Part shown: piece by piece, positions 26,253-34,835 of the stretch
Layout: every line of letters begins with the position of its first letter
Position numbering within the stretch: the stretch's first letter is position 1
NCBI GenBank assembly: GCA_963765815.1
Contig: CAVXXT010000005.1
Location: forward strand, 124,001-188,000
Source: DATLNF01 sp963765815
GTDB lineage: Bacteria; Actinomycetota; Actinomycetes; BP-191
Length of the DNA: 64,000 nt
Direction of reading: 5' to 3'
Made by a program: the position numbers and the translations under genes
Notes under the pieces: generated by a model
Told to the model about the DNA's origin: nothing
Databases searched by the model: none
What the model saw: only the letters and a program-made list of their open reading frames with translations

Positions 26253-26785
26253 GTCGAGGAGTGTGCGCCATGGTCGACCGGGCCGACGTAGCGCATGTCC
26301 GGAAGATCGGTGCCGAACAGGTCTATCCGCTTCTCCGTGCCGTCGGGCCTGAGCCCGGCCCGCTCGTAGAAGGAACGTGCGCGGGGGTTGTCGGTGAGCA
26401 CCCACAGGTACAGCCGCTCGTCCCCCGCCGCGGCCAGCTCCGCGCGGGCGGCGGAGAGCAGCCGGTGGCCGACCGGCGTTCCCCAGCGGGCCTCGTCGAC
26501 GTAGAGCGCGAGGACCTCGGCCGAGGCGTCGACGTCGTCGTCACGGGGATCGCCGAAGGCGACGAAGCCGACCAGCCGGCCGTCCTCCTCGGCGACCAGC
26601 GCCGATCTCGGCGGGTCCACGTCGCCGCGTGCCGTGGCCCGCCAGCGCTGCGCCCGCTCGGCCAGGTCGACCGAGTCGAAGCCGGCCGCTGCCACGAGCC
26701 CGCCGTACGCCGACCGCCAGACGGCCAGGTGCAGGGCGGCGAGCTCCTCGGCGTCGTCGACCCGGAGCGGGCGGATGTCGATCAT
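26249..26785 (-). CDS. GNAT family N-acetyltransferase
   Basis: A 178-residue acetyltransferase fold: IRPLRVDDAEELAALHLAVW at the start, LVGFVAFGDPRDD, then VLALYVDEARWGTPVGHRLL, where the acetyl-CoA-binding loop has G-x-x-x-G spacing, and a C-terminal FYERAGLRPDG, typical of GNATs. Substrate unknown. It diverges from thyX and is coupled to the YqgE gene. Confidence 0.85.
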   Translation of the reverse strand: MIDIRPLRVDDAEELAALHLAVWRSAYGGLVAAAGFDSVDLAERAQRWRATARGDVDPPRSALVAEEDGRLVGFVAFGDPRDDDVDASAEVLALYVDEARWGTPVGHRLLSAARAELAAAGDERLYLWVLTDNPRARSFYERAGLRPDGTEKRIDLFGTDLPDMRYVGPVDHGAHSST

Positions 26786-26835
26786 GACGACGGATTCTCC
26801 CCGGTGAGTCGCACCGGCGCATCCCTCCGGTCGCG

Positions 26836-26841
26836 TAGAGT
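26836..26841 (+). promoter_or_regulatory. TAGAGT -10 box upstream of thyX
   Basis: TAGAGT would start transcription near 26848, giving thyX a leader of about 64 nt with the GC-rich stem-like sequence CCCCGGGCCCCGCGGG. Confidence 0.4.
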
Positions 26842-26911
26842 GCCGGTCTGCCGCTCGCTCTTCCCCGGGCCCCGCGGGCTGCTCTGGTTCGAGATTCCTA
26901 CGGAGCTCAGC

Positions 26912-27661
26912 GTGCCCGACATCGTCCCGCTCAAGGTCCAGCTGATTGCCGCGACCCAGTTCTTCCCGCCGGTCGAGGTGCCGTGGGAGACAGACGCGGA
27001 CGGCGGCCAGGCGCTCGCCGAGTTCGCCGGCCGGGCCTGCTACCAGTCGTGGAAGAAGCCCAACCCGGCTACTGCGACCAACGCCGGCTACCTGCAGCAC
27101 ATCCTCGACGTGGGGCACCTGAGCGTCCTCGAGCACGGCAGCGTGAGTTTCTACATCACCGGTGCGTCCCGGGCGCTCACCCACGAGCTGGTCCGGCACC
27201 GGCACTTCTCCTACAGCCAGCTCTCCCAGCGCTACGTCCCCGAGAAGGACGCCGCCATGGTCGAGCCGGACGTCATCTCCGAGGACCCTGAGCTGCACGC
27301 GATCTTCCTCGAGGCCAGCGACGCCGCGCTCGACGCCTACACCCGGCTGCTCGAGGGGCTGGAGAAGAAGTTCGCCGACTGGGACGACGTCACGGCGCGG
27401 AAGAAGAACGCGCGCCAGGCAGCGCGGGCCGTCCTGCCCAACGCCACGGAGACCCGCATCGTGGTCACCGGCAACTACCGTGCCATGAGGCACTTCATCC
27501 GGATGCGGGCCAGCGAGCACGCCGACGTCGAGATCCGCGAGCTGGCGATCGCGATGCTCTCCGAGCTCAAGCGGGTCGCGCCCAACGTCTTCGCCGACTT
27601 CACGATCACCGAGCACCACGACGGCACCCAGATCGCCTCGTCGGACTTCGCCGAGGGCTGA
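26912..27661 (+). CDS. thyX: Flavin-dependent thymidylate synthase
   Basis: A 249-residue ThyX that makes dTMP from dUMP using FAD and methylenetetrahydrofolate. The ThyX signature RHRHFSYSQLSQRY is intact, with SVLEHGSVSFYITGASRALT before it and the substrate-binding GNYRAMRHFIRMRASEHAD after. GTG start with GGAG upstream. It sits between dapB and dapA, the mycobacterial order. Confidence 0.97.
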   Translation: MPDIVPLKVQLIAATQFFPPVEVPWETDADGGQALAEFAGRACYQSWKKPNPATATNAGYLQHILDVGHLSVLEHGSVSFYITGASRALTHELVRHRHFSYSQLSQRYVPEKDAAMVEPDVISEDPELHAIFLEASDAALDAYTRLLEGLEKKFADWDDVTARKKNARQAARAVLPNATETRIVVTGNYRAMRHFIRMRASEHADVEIRELAIAMLSELKRVAPNVFADFTITEHHDGTQIASSDFAEG

Positions 27662-27758
27662 GCTCGCGCACCTGACCTGTCCGGAAATGGGTACGTTCCC
27701 CCTGCGACGAGCTCGGCCGTGTCCCCGAGGACCGGCCGCGACGACAGGGAGCCAGTAG

Positions 27759-28946
27759 GTGCAGATCGACTTCATGTCCTCCCAGCGGTCGAGCCTGGGC
27801 ATCGAGGTCGAGCTCGAGGTGATCGACCGCCAGACGCGTGAGCTGTCCAACGACGGCGCCGAGATCCTTCGCGAGCTCGGCGGCGGTCGGCCTGAGGGCC
27901 ACCCCAAGGCCAAGCACGAGCTGCTCGAGTCGACGATCGAGATCATCACCGGCATCTGCACGACCGTGGACGAGGCCCGGCGCGATCTCGAGGGGACCCT
28001 CGCTGAGGTCAACGCGCTGGCTGACCCGCGCGGTCTCGCCGTCATGTGCTCCGGGACGCACCCGTTCTCGGACTGGAAGAAGCAGCAGATCACCCCCAAC
28101 GAGCGCTACGCGCGGCTCGTCGAGGAGATGCAGTGGCTGGCCCGGCGGATGCAGATCTTCGGCATCCACGTGCATGTCGGCGTCCGCTCGCCGGACAAGG
28201 TCATCCCGATCGTCAACGCGCTGTCGACGTACATCCCGCACTTCCTGGCCCTGTCGGCGTCCAGCCCCTACTGGATGGGTCAGGACACCGGGCTGGCGTC
28301 GAGCCGGTCGAAGGTCTTCGAGCTGCTGCCCACCGCCGGGCTGCCGCACCAGCTCTCCGGGTGGAACGACTTCGAGGACTACATGTCCACGCTGATCAAC
28401 GCGGACACCATCCACTCGGTGCGCGAGGTCTGGTGGGACATCCGCCCGCACCCGGGCTTCGGCACCGTCGAGATCCGCATCTGCGACGGCATGCCGCGGA
28501 TGAGCGAGATCGCCACCGTCGCCGCTCTCGGACAGTGCCTCGTCGAGCGCTTCAACACCCTGCTCGACCGCGGCTACACGCTGCCCGTGCAGAGCAACTG
28601 GATCCTGCGCGACAACAAGTGGCGGGCCGCCCGCTACGGCCTCGGCGCGTCGATCATCCTCGACGACAAGGGCAACCAGCAGCCGCTGCTGGAGGCGATC
28701 CCCGAGCTGGTCGAGGAGCTCGCGCCGGTCGCCGACAAGCTCGGCTGCAGCGCCGAGCTGTCCCATGCGCTGACGATGATCGAGGAGGGGCCGAGCTACC
28801 TGCGCCAGCGGAGCATCGTCGATCAGGGCGGCTCGCTGCCCGACGTCGTCGACTCCCTCATCGAGGAGATGCGCACCGACCGCGCAACGCACCTTCCTGA
28901 TGGACCTCGCTATGACGTGGCGGCGATGCGCCCGGTCGAGCTGTGA
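27759..28946 (+). CDS. Carboxylate-amine ligase, YbdK/GCS2 family
   Basis: A 395-residue member of the glutamate-cysteine ligase 2 family: SLGIEVELEVIDRQTRELSN at the start, KHELLESTIEIITGIC, then FGIHVHVGVRSPD and TVEIRICDGMPRM. YbdK itself has only weak gamma-glutamylcysteine ligase activity, so the real substrate is uncertain. GTG start with GGGAGCC upstream. Its stop overlaps the M20 peptidase start by 4 nt, and an ATP-grasp ligase gene converges immediately afterwards; the three may act on one amide-bonded metabolite. Confidence 0.85.
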   Translation: MQIDFMSSQRSSLGIEVELEVIDRQTRELSNDGAEILRELGGGRPEGHPKAKHELLESTIEIITGICTTVDEARRDLEGTLAEVNALADPRGLAVMCSGTHPFSDWKKQQITPNERYARLVEEMQWLARRMQIFGIHVHVGVRSPDKVIPIVNALSTYIPHFLALSASSPYWMGQDTGLASSRSKVFELLPTAGLPHQLSGWNDFEDYMSTLINADTIHSVREVWWDIRPHPGFGTVEIRICDGMPRMSEIATVAALGQCLVERFNTLLDRGYTLPVQSNWILRDNKWRAARYGLGASIILDDKGNQQPLLEAIPELVEELAPVADKLGCSAELSHALTMIEEGPSYLRQRSIVDQGGSLPDVVDSLIEEMRTDRATHLPDGPRYDVAAMRPVEL

Positions 28947-30115
28947 CGTCCTGGCTCGACGGATTCCTCGAGCGGAACGGCGCCGACCTGATCGCGCTCC
29001 GTCGCGACCTCCACGCGCATCCGGAGCTCGGCCGGCAGGAGACGCGCACGTCGGCCGTCGTCGCCGAGCGCCTCACCGCGGCCGGACTGTTGCCGCGCGG
29101 GCTCTCGGGCGGCACCGGGCTCCTGTGCGACGTCGGCGGCAGCGCCGGGCCGACTGTCGCGCTGCGTGCCGACCTCGACGCGCTGCCCATCCACGACCCC
29201 AAGGACGTGCCCTATCGCTCCACCAACGCCGGGGTCTGCCATGCGTGCGGTCATGACGTGCACACCGCGATGCTGGTCGGCGCAGGGCTCGCGCTCGCGG
29301 AGCTCGGCGCCGAGCTGCCCGGGCGGGTGCGGCTCGTCTTCCAGCATGCCGAGGAGCTGATGCCCGGCGGAGCCACCGACGCGATCGCCGACGGTGCGCT
29401 TGACGGCGTGTCCGCGATGTACGCGCTGCACTGCCATCCCGGCTACGAGGTCGGGCAGGTCGGCGTCCGCGCCGGCGCGATCACCGCGGCGGCCGACATG
29501 GTCGAGGTTGTCCTGACCGGGCTCGGCGGGCACACGGCGCGGCCGCACGCGACCACCGACCTCGTGTACGCCGCGTCGCGGGTCGTCACCGATCTGCCGG
29601 CCGCGCTGAGCCGCCGGGTCGACCCGCGCCAGGGGATGAGCATCGTGTTCGGCTCCATCTCCAGCGGTGTCGCGCCCAACGTCATCCCGCGGATCGCGAC
29701 GATCCGCGGCACGGTCCGGGTCCTCGGCCACGAGGCGTGGGAGCAGGCGCCGAAGCTGGTCGAGGAGCTGGTCGCCGCGACCGTCGCGCCGCTCGGCGCC
29801 GACTACCAGCTGACCTACACGCGTGGCGTTCCGCCGGTCGTCAACGACGTACGCGCCACCGGTGTGATGGCGACCGCGATCACGCGCGCGCTCGGGCCCG
29901 ACGCGGTGCAGCCGACCGAGCAGAGCCTCGGCGGCGAGGACTTCGCGTGGTACCTGCAGCAGGTGCCCGGCTCGATGGCCCGCCTCGGCGTCCGGCCGAA
30001 GCACGGCGCCGCTGACCTGCACGCAGCCGGCTTCGACGTCGACGAGCGCTGCATCGCGGTCGGCGTGCGGGTCATGGCTGAGACCGCGCTCGAGGCGCTG
30101 CGCGTCTACTCCTGA
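28943..30115 (+). CDS. M20 family amidohydrolase
   Basis: A 390-residue zinc/manganese amidohydrolase of the hippurate/IAA-amino acid hydrolase type. Metal site motifs are CHACGHDVHTAM and FQHAEELMPGGA; a dimerisation domain (about 180-290) contains LTGLGGHTARPHATTD. Such enzymes remove acyl groups from amino acids or cleave gamma-glutamyl-like amides. No signal peptide. Translationally coupled to the carboxylate-amine ligase and overlapping the convergent ATP-grasp gene by 10 nt. Confidence 0.88.
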   Translation: MTSWLDGFLERNGADLIALRRDLHAHPELGRQETRTSAVVAERLTAAGLLPRGLSGGTGLLCDVGGSAGPTVALRADLDALPIHDPKDVPYRSTNAGVCHACGHDVHTAMLVGAGLALAELGAELPGRVRLVFQHAEELMPGGATDAIADGALDGVSAMYALHCHPGYEVGQVGVRAGAITAAADMVEVVLTGLGGHTARPHATTDLVYAASRVVTDLPAALSRRVDPRQGMSIVFGSISSGVAPNVIPRIATIRGTVRVLGHEAWEQAPKLVEELVAATVAPLGADYQLTYTRGVPPVVNDVRATGVMATAITRALGPDAVQPTEQSLGGEDFAWYLQQVPGSMARLGVRPKHGAADLHAAGFDVDERCIAVGVRVMAETALEALRVYS

Positions 30116-31365
30116 CCGGCGACGGTCCCTGACGCGGCGGAGTCCTTTGCCCAGAGCGCGAACAGCCCGCGGTAGTGCGCGACGAACTGGTCGTGCTCGT
30201 GCTCGGGGAACGTCGACTTCACGGTGTCGACCAGGAGCCGGTCGAAGTCGTCCGAGGTGAAGTAGTCGTAGGCGACCTCATTCAGCGCCCCCAGCTTCGA
30301 CGCGCAGAAGTCGCGGTACTTCGAGGCCTGGAAGTAGTCATCGGCCATCGAGCGGTACTTCGCGAGCTTGTCCTCGTACGACGCGTCGCTGTCCGCGACG
30401 TCGAACCACTTGCGGGTGTCGAGGTCGACCCGAGGCCTGCGCTTCGTCGCGGTGCAGAAGAGCGACCACTTCACGAGCGACGTCATCGCCCACGGGAAGT
30501 AGTAGTGCAGCGAGGTGATCGCGACGTCCGGGCAGGCGTTTGCGTAGTCGATCGGGTGCACCTGGCCGTCGCGGATCAGCGTCTCGCAGGAGTTGAACTC
30601 CCAGCGGAAGAACGCATTCACGATCTTGCCGATCGTCACGACCTCGTCGCCCACCTCGGGGGAGAGGAAGTCGTGGGTCACCGAGTACCGGTCGTGCATC
30701 GGCCGGTCCGGCGCGAACTTCATCACCATCGTCTCGGCGCCGATCGACAGCGACCGGGCGAAGACGTCGAACCCCTCGACGCTGGCCTGCAGGTGCATCA
30801 GCCGCTGCCCGGACTCGTCGTACGCGCGGTGCAGCGCCTCGTCGTCGGCGATCCGCGTCACGCCGACCCACGCCCCGCCGTCGTACGGCTTCATGTAGAG
30901 CGGGTAGCCGACATGGTGAGCGACTTCGGCGAGATCGAACGGCTGGTTGTACTTCGCGGCGGTGTAGGGGAACCGCGGGTTGTCCAGCGGCTCCTTCTGC
31001 GGCACCAGCCAGGTGGTCGGCACCTTGAGCCCGAGCCGGATCATCGCGCAGTACGCCGCGTGCTTCTCCATGGCCTGGAACGTGAACGGGTTGTTGAGCA
31101 GGTAGACCTCGTCCATGAGGGCGACCTTCTTCAGCCACTCCCGCGGCACGTGGTACCAGTAGGCCAGCCGGTCGACGACGAGGTCGTATCGACTCTTCTG
31201 CCGCAGGTCGAACGGCTCGATGGTGATGCGGCCGACGTCGTAGCGGTGGGTCGTGCTGCCGACCCGCAGTGCGGGGTCGAGGCGGCGGACCAGCGACTCG
31301 AAAGCCGTCGGCCAGTCCTCTTCCGTCCCGAGGAGCAGTCCGATCAGGTGAGTCGTGTCGGCCAT
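30106..31365 (-). CDS. ATP-grasp domain protein
   Basis: A 419-residue protein with features of ATP-grasp carboxylate-amine ligases: a preATP-grasp region (LLLGTEEDWPTAFESLVRRL), the ATP-binding strand-loop YPLYMKPYDGGAWVGVTRI and a metal-site region near VHPIDYANACPDV. The family is found in actinobacteria as an uncharacterised RimK- or glutathione synthetase-like enzyme. ATG at 31365 gives the most natural start. It converges on the M20 gene with a 10-nt overlap and diverges from dapA. A role with the neighbouring GCS2-like ligase is an inference. Confidence 0.75.
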   Translation of the reverse strand: MADTTHLIGLLLGTEEDWPTAFESLVRRLDPALRVGSTTHRYDVGRITIEPFDLRQKSRYDLVVDRLAYWYHVPREWLKKVALMDEVYLLNNPFTFQAMEKHAAYCAMIRLGLKVPTTWLVPQKEPLDNPRFPYTAAKYNQPFDLAEVAHHVGYPLYMKPYDGGAWVGVTRIADDEALHRAYDESGQRLMHLQASVEGFDVFARSLSIGAETMVMKFAPDRPMHDRYSVTHDFLSPEVGDEVVTIGKIVNAFFRWEFNSCETLIRDGQVHPIDYANACPDVAITSLHYYFPWAMTSLVKWSLFCTATKRRPRVDLDTRKWFDVADSDASYEDKLAKYRSMADDYFQASKYRDFCASKLGALNEVAYDYFTSDDFDRLLVDTVKSTFPEHEHDQFVAHYRGLFALWAKDSAASGTVAGQE

Positions 31366-31505
31366 CCGCGGACCTCCGGTCTGTGGGCGAAGCGCGACCG
31401 AGGCTACCGAAGTGGGGCGATCCGGCGCGGAGCCGGTCAGACCGGGCAGCACATCCGCCGGATGCCGTACGGTCATCCGACGAGCATCGACGGACGGAGC
31501 GGACG

Positions 31506-32408
31506 CTGAGCACGACCCAGACGACGGACACGCCTTTCGGCCGCGTCCTCACCGCCATGGTCACCCCGATGACGGCGGACGGCGCGGTCGACCTCGACGG
31601 TGCGGCTGTGCTGGCCACGCACCTGGTCGACGCCGGCAATGACGGCATCGTCGTCAACGGCACCACCGGCGAGGCCCCCACGACCACCGACGACGAGAAG
31701 GACGCGATCGTCCGCGCGGTCGTCGACGCGGTCGGCGCGCGCGCCCGGGTCGTCGCGGGAGTGGGCACCTACGACACCGCCCACACGTGCCGGCTGGCGC
31801 AGCAGGCCGAGAAGGCCGGCGCCCACGGGCTGCTGGTCGTGACGCCCTACTACAGCCGGCCCCCGCAGGCCGGGCTGCAGGCGCACTTCGAGCGGGTCGC
31901 CGACGCCACGGCGCTGCCCGTGATGCTCTACGACATCCCTGGCCGCACGGGTACGCCGATCACGACCGAGACCCTGGTCCGGCTCGCGGCGCACGATCGG
32001 ATCGTCGCGGTGAAGGACGCCAAGGACGACCTGGTCGCCAGCGCGCGGGTCCTCGCCGAGACCGACCTCGCCTACTACTCCGGCACCGACGCGCTCAACC
32101 TGCCGCTCCTCGCCATCGGCGCCTGCGGCATGGTCAGCGTCGTCAGTCACCTGGTCACCCCGGCGCTGGTCGAGCTGACCGCGTCGTTCCTCAGTGGAGA
32201 TGTCCTGCGCGCCCGCGAGATCAACGCGCAGCTCCAGCCCGTCTACACCGGCCTCTTCCGCACCCAGGGCGTGATCCTCGTCAAGGCGGCGCTCCAGGCG
32301 ATGGGGCTGCCGTCCGGTCCGGTCCGCGCGCCGCTCGCGGACGCCACGCCGGAGCAGGTGGCGCAGCTCCGGATCGACCTCAGCGCGGGCGGGGTCATCA
32401 GCCCATGA
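31506..32408 (+). CDS. dapA: 4-hydroxy-tetrahydrodipicolinate synthase
   Basis: About 300 residues: class I aldolase joining pyruvate and aspartate semialdehyde, the first step to diaminopimelate. Motifs are VLTAMVTPMTADG, VNGTTGEAPTTTDDEK, the catalytic Tyr in VTPYYSRPP and the Schiff-base Lys in IVAVKDAKDD. No ATG or good GTG fits the expected start; a CTG at 31506 preceded by GGACGGAG is the best candidate. The first ATG, at 31558, would remove the first beta strand. A GTG near 31380 would add an unlikely 40-residue tail. Confidence 0.93.
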   Translation: MSTTQTTDTPFGRVLTAMVTPMTADGAVDLDGAAVLATHLVDAGNDGIVVNGTTGEAPTTTDDEKDAIVRAVVDAVGARARVVAGVGTYDTAHTCRLAQQAEKAGAHGLLVVTPYYSRPPQAGLQAHFERVADATALPVMLYDIPGRTGTPITTETLVRLAAHDRIVAVKDAKDDLVASARVLAETDLAYYSGTDALNLPLLAIGACGMVSVVSHLVTPALVELTASFLSGDVLRAREINAQLQPVYTGLFRTQGVILVKAALQAMGLPSGPVRAPLADATPEQVAQLRIDLSAGGVISP

Positions 32409-32418
32409 GCTGCTCCCG

Positions 32419-34110
32419 ATGAGTCACCCGCATCCCGACCTGGTCGGGCCGCCGCCGCTGCCGGCCAACGGCCTGCGCATCGTCGCGCTCGGCGGACTCG
32501 GCGAGATCGGTCGCAACATGACCGTCTTCGAGTACGCCGGCCGTCTCCTCGTCGTCGACTGCGGTGTGCTGTTCCCGGAGACCGAGCAGCCCGGCGTCGA
32601 CCTGATCCTGCCGGACTTCAGCTACATCCGGGACCGCCTCGACGACATCGACGCGCTGGTCCTGACCCACGGCCACGAGGACCACATCGGTGCCGTGCCA
32701 TTCCTCCTGCGCGAGCGCGCCGACATCCCGATCGTCGGCTCCCGCTTCACCCTCGCGCTGCTGTCGGCCAAGCTGCAGGAGCACCGGATCAAGCCGGTGC
32801 TGGACGAGGTCCGCGAGGGCGACGTCCGCACCTTCGGCCCGTTCGAGGTCGAGCTGTTCGCGGTCAACCACTCGGTGCCCGACGGCCTCGCCCTGTCGAT
32901 CCGCACCCCGGCCGGCCTGGTCCTGCACTCCGGCGACTTCAAGATGGACCAGACGCCGATCGACGGCCGGCTCACCGACCTCGGCGGCTTCGCCCGCCTC
33001 GGCCGCGCCGGCGTCGACCTGCTGCTCTCCGACTCGACCAACTCCGAGATGCCGGGCTTCGTCGACAGCGAGCGCGAGGTCGGCGACGAGCTGGCCCGGA
33101 TCATGGACGCGGCGCCCGGCCGGATCATCGTCGCCTGCTTCGCCAGCCACGTGCACCGCGTGCAGCAGGTGCTGCTCGCCGCGCACAAGCAGGGCCGGCA
33201 CGTCGCGCTGGTCGGCCGATCGATGATCCGCAACATGGGCGTCGCCCGCGACCTCGGCTACCTGCAGGTCCCCGGCAACCTCATGGTCGACATCAAGGAC
33301 CTCAAGGACCTGCCGGACGACAAGGTCGTCCTGATCTCCACCGGCTCCCAGGGCGAGCCGCTGTCGGCGCTGTCGCGGATGGCCAACCGCGACCACCACC
33401 ACATCCGGATCGTCGAGGACGACACGGTGATCCTCGCGTCGTCGCTGATCCCCGGGAACGAGAACGCCGTCTACCGCGTCATCAACGGCCTCTCCCGCTG
33501 GGGCGCGCGCGTCGTGCACAAGGGCATCGCGAAGGTGCACGTCTCCGGTCACGCGCCCGCGGGCGAGCTGCTCTACCTGCTCAACGCGACCAAGCCGCGC
33601 AACTTCCTGCCCATCCACGGCGAGTGGCGGCACATGCGGGCGCACGCGGCGCTGGCGATGGCGACGGGCGTGCCGGCCGAGCGGATCGTCATCGCCGATG
33701 ACGGCGTCGTGGTCGACCTCGTCGACGGTGTCGCGCGGATCGTCGGCGCGGTGCCGTGCGGCTACGTGTACGTCGACGGCCTGATCGTCGGCGACGTGTC
33801 CGAGATGGCCCTGAAGGACCGCCGGATCCTCGGCGAGGAGGGCTTCATCACCGTGATCGTCGTCGTCGACTCGGCGACCGGGAAGGTCACCTCCGGCCCG
33901 GAGTTCTTCACCCGCGGCTTCGCCGATCCGGGCGCCGGCAGCTTCGACGAGGCCCGCCGCCGGGTCGAGGACGCCCTGGCCGCCGCCGGCGCCGAGGGCG
34001 TGGGGGAGACCCAGGCGCTGCAGCAGCTGGTACGCCGCACCGTCGGCCGCTGGGTGAGCGACACCTACGGCCGGCGCCCCATGATCATCCCGGTCGTCGT
34101 CGAGGTCTGA
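32419..34110 (+). CDS. rnj: Ribonuclease J
   Basis: A 563-residue metallo-beta-lactamase/beta-CASP ribonuclease with endo- and 5'-exonuclease activity in rRNA and mRNA processing. Zinc motif LTHGHEDHIGAVPF, beta-CASP block with SDSTNSEMPGF, and GHAPAGELLYLLNATKPRNF in the C-terminal half. Starts 10 nt after dapA, its usual partner in actinobacteria. With PNPase and RNase Y also encoded here, the window holds three main RNA-decay enzymes. Confidence 0.96.
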   Translation: MSHPHPDLVGPPPLPANGLRIVALGGLGEIGRNMTVFEYAGRLLVVDCGVLFPETEQPGVDLILPDFSYIRDRLDDIDALVLTHGHEDHIGAVPFLLRERADIPIVGSRFTLALLSAKLQEHRIKPVLDEVREGDVRTFGPFEVELFAVNHSVPDGLALSIRTPAGLVLHSGDFKMDQTPIDGRLTDLGGFARLGRAGVDLLLSDSTNSEMPGFVDSEREVGDELARIMDAAPGRIIVACFASHVHRVQQVLLAAHKQGRHVALVGRSMIRNMGVARDLGYLQVPGNLMVDIKDLKDLPDDKVVLISTGSQGEPLSALSRMANRDHHHIRIVEDDTVILASSLIPGNENAVYRVINGLSRWGARVVHKGIAKVHVSGHAPAGELLYLLNATKPRNFLPIHGEWRHMRAHAALAMATGVPAERIVIADDGVVVDLVDGVARIVGAVPCGYVYVDGLIVGDVSEMALKDRRILGEEGFITVIVVVDSATGKVTSGPEFFTRGFADPGAGSFDEARRRVEDALAAAGAEGVGETQALQQLVRRTVGRWVSDTYGRRPMIIPVVVEV

Positions 34111-34115
34111 CCCTC

Positions 34116-34189
34116 CTCAAACTTGCCCGGTCAACCGGCGAGTCAGACCCCCGCAACCGCCTCGGGGGGGTCGAGTCGGCCGGTCAAGC
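34116..34189 (+). repeat. Dispersed intergenic hairpin repeat, copy 2
   Basis: Matches copy 1 (17181-17253). Outer helix ACCGGC (34134-34139) with GCCGGT (34179-34184), internal loop GAGTCA opposite GAGTCG, inner helix GACCCCC with GGGGGTC. The terminal loop differs from copy 1 while the stems are kept. It begins 5 nt after the rnj stop, between two convergent genes. Confidence 0.75.
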
Positions 34190-34201
34190 ACCGCGACGTC
34201 C

Positions 34202-34684
34202 CTACGAGCAGTTCTTCTGGTAGTACGCCGTCACGTTCGCAGCCGCAGCGGTGACCGCTGGGGTCGACACCTTCTCGAACACCTTCGGGTCGATCTTGCT
34301 GTAGTCGTAGTTCGCCTTGACCGCGGCGTCGAAGAACGGCAGGTACGCGTCGCCGAGCAGCTGCATGTCCGACTTGATCTCCGCCGGGGCGACCTTGATC
34401 GCCGCGGCGAAGGACGCCTTCATCGCGTCGACGTTCGGCATGCCGGCCGGCGCGGCCGTGGCGGCGCCCGCGAAGGCGCTGCCGTAGGCGCGCGAGAACG
34501 CGAGCCCGTCCGCGCACACACCGCTGAGCCCGGCTCCGGCGCCGAGGCTCACGGCGGCGCTGGGGGAGCTCTCCGCGCTGCTCGTCGCGGGCGAGGTGGC
34601 CGCGTCCTTGCTCGACCCGCCCCCGCACCCCGCGGCGCCGATCGCCGCCGACGCAACCAGTCCGACGATCCATGCTCTGCGCAC
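34202..34684 (-). CDS. Predicted lipoprotein, unknown function
   Basis: A 160-residue protein starting at GTG 34684 with a signal peptide and lipobox (AWIVGLVASAAIGAAGC), then a Ser/Ala-rich linker (about 25-50) and a small helical domain with two Cys (GVCADGLAFSRAY and the C-terminal KNC), which could form a disulfide. No family recognised. It converges on rnj with the hairpin repeat between, and diverges from ftsK. Confidence 0.65.
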   Translation of the reverse strand: MRRAWIVGLVASAAIGAAGCGGGSSKDAATSPATSSAESSPSAAVSLGAGAGLSGVCADGLAFSRAYGSAFAGAATAAPAGMPNVDAMKASFAAAIKVAPAEIKSDMQLLGDAYLPFFDAAVKANYDYSKIDPKVFEKVSTPAVTAAAANVTAYYQKNCS

Positions 34685-34823
34685 TGTGGCCCCCTCGGCC
34701 TTCCCCCGGCTCCGGTGGCCGGCTGGCTGAATGCGCAGCGTGGCCCGTCCCGCGCCGTCCGGCAACACCGCGCCACGCCCAGCCCTGTGACTGATGGTGT
34801 TTGTGTGACCCCTGTGGCGGGGT

Positions 34824-34829
34824 TACCGT
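34824..34829 (+). promoter_or_regulatory. TACCGT -10 box of ftsK
   Basis: TACCGT lies 6 nt before the ftsK ATG with no ribosome site between, the pattern of a leaderless start. Confidence 0.5.
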
Positions 34830-34835
34830 CGCACC

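Noticed and set aside
14390..30135. Shared 15-mer GACGGTCCCTGACGC at 14390 and 30121
   Set aside because: At this GC content dozens of chance 15-mer matches are expected in 64 kb; the flanks do not match and the second copy is coding.
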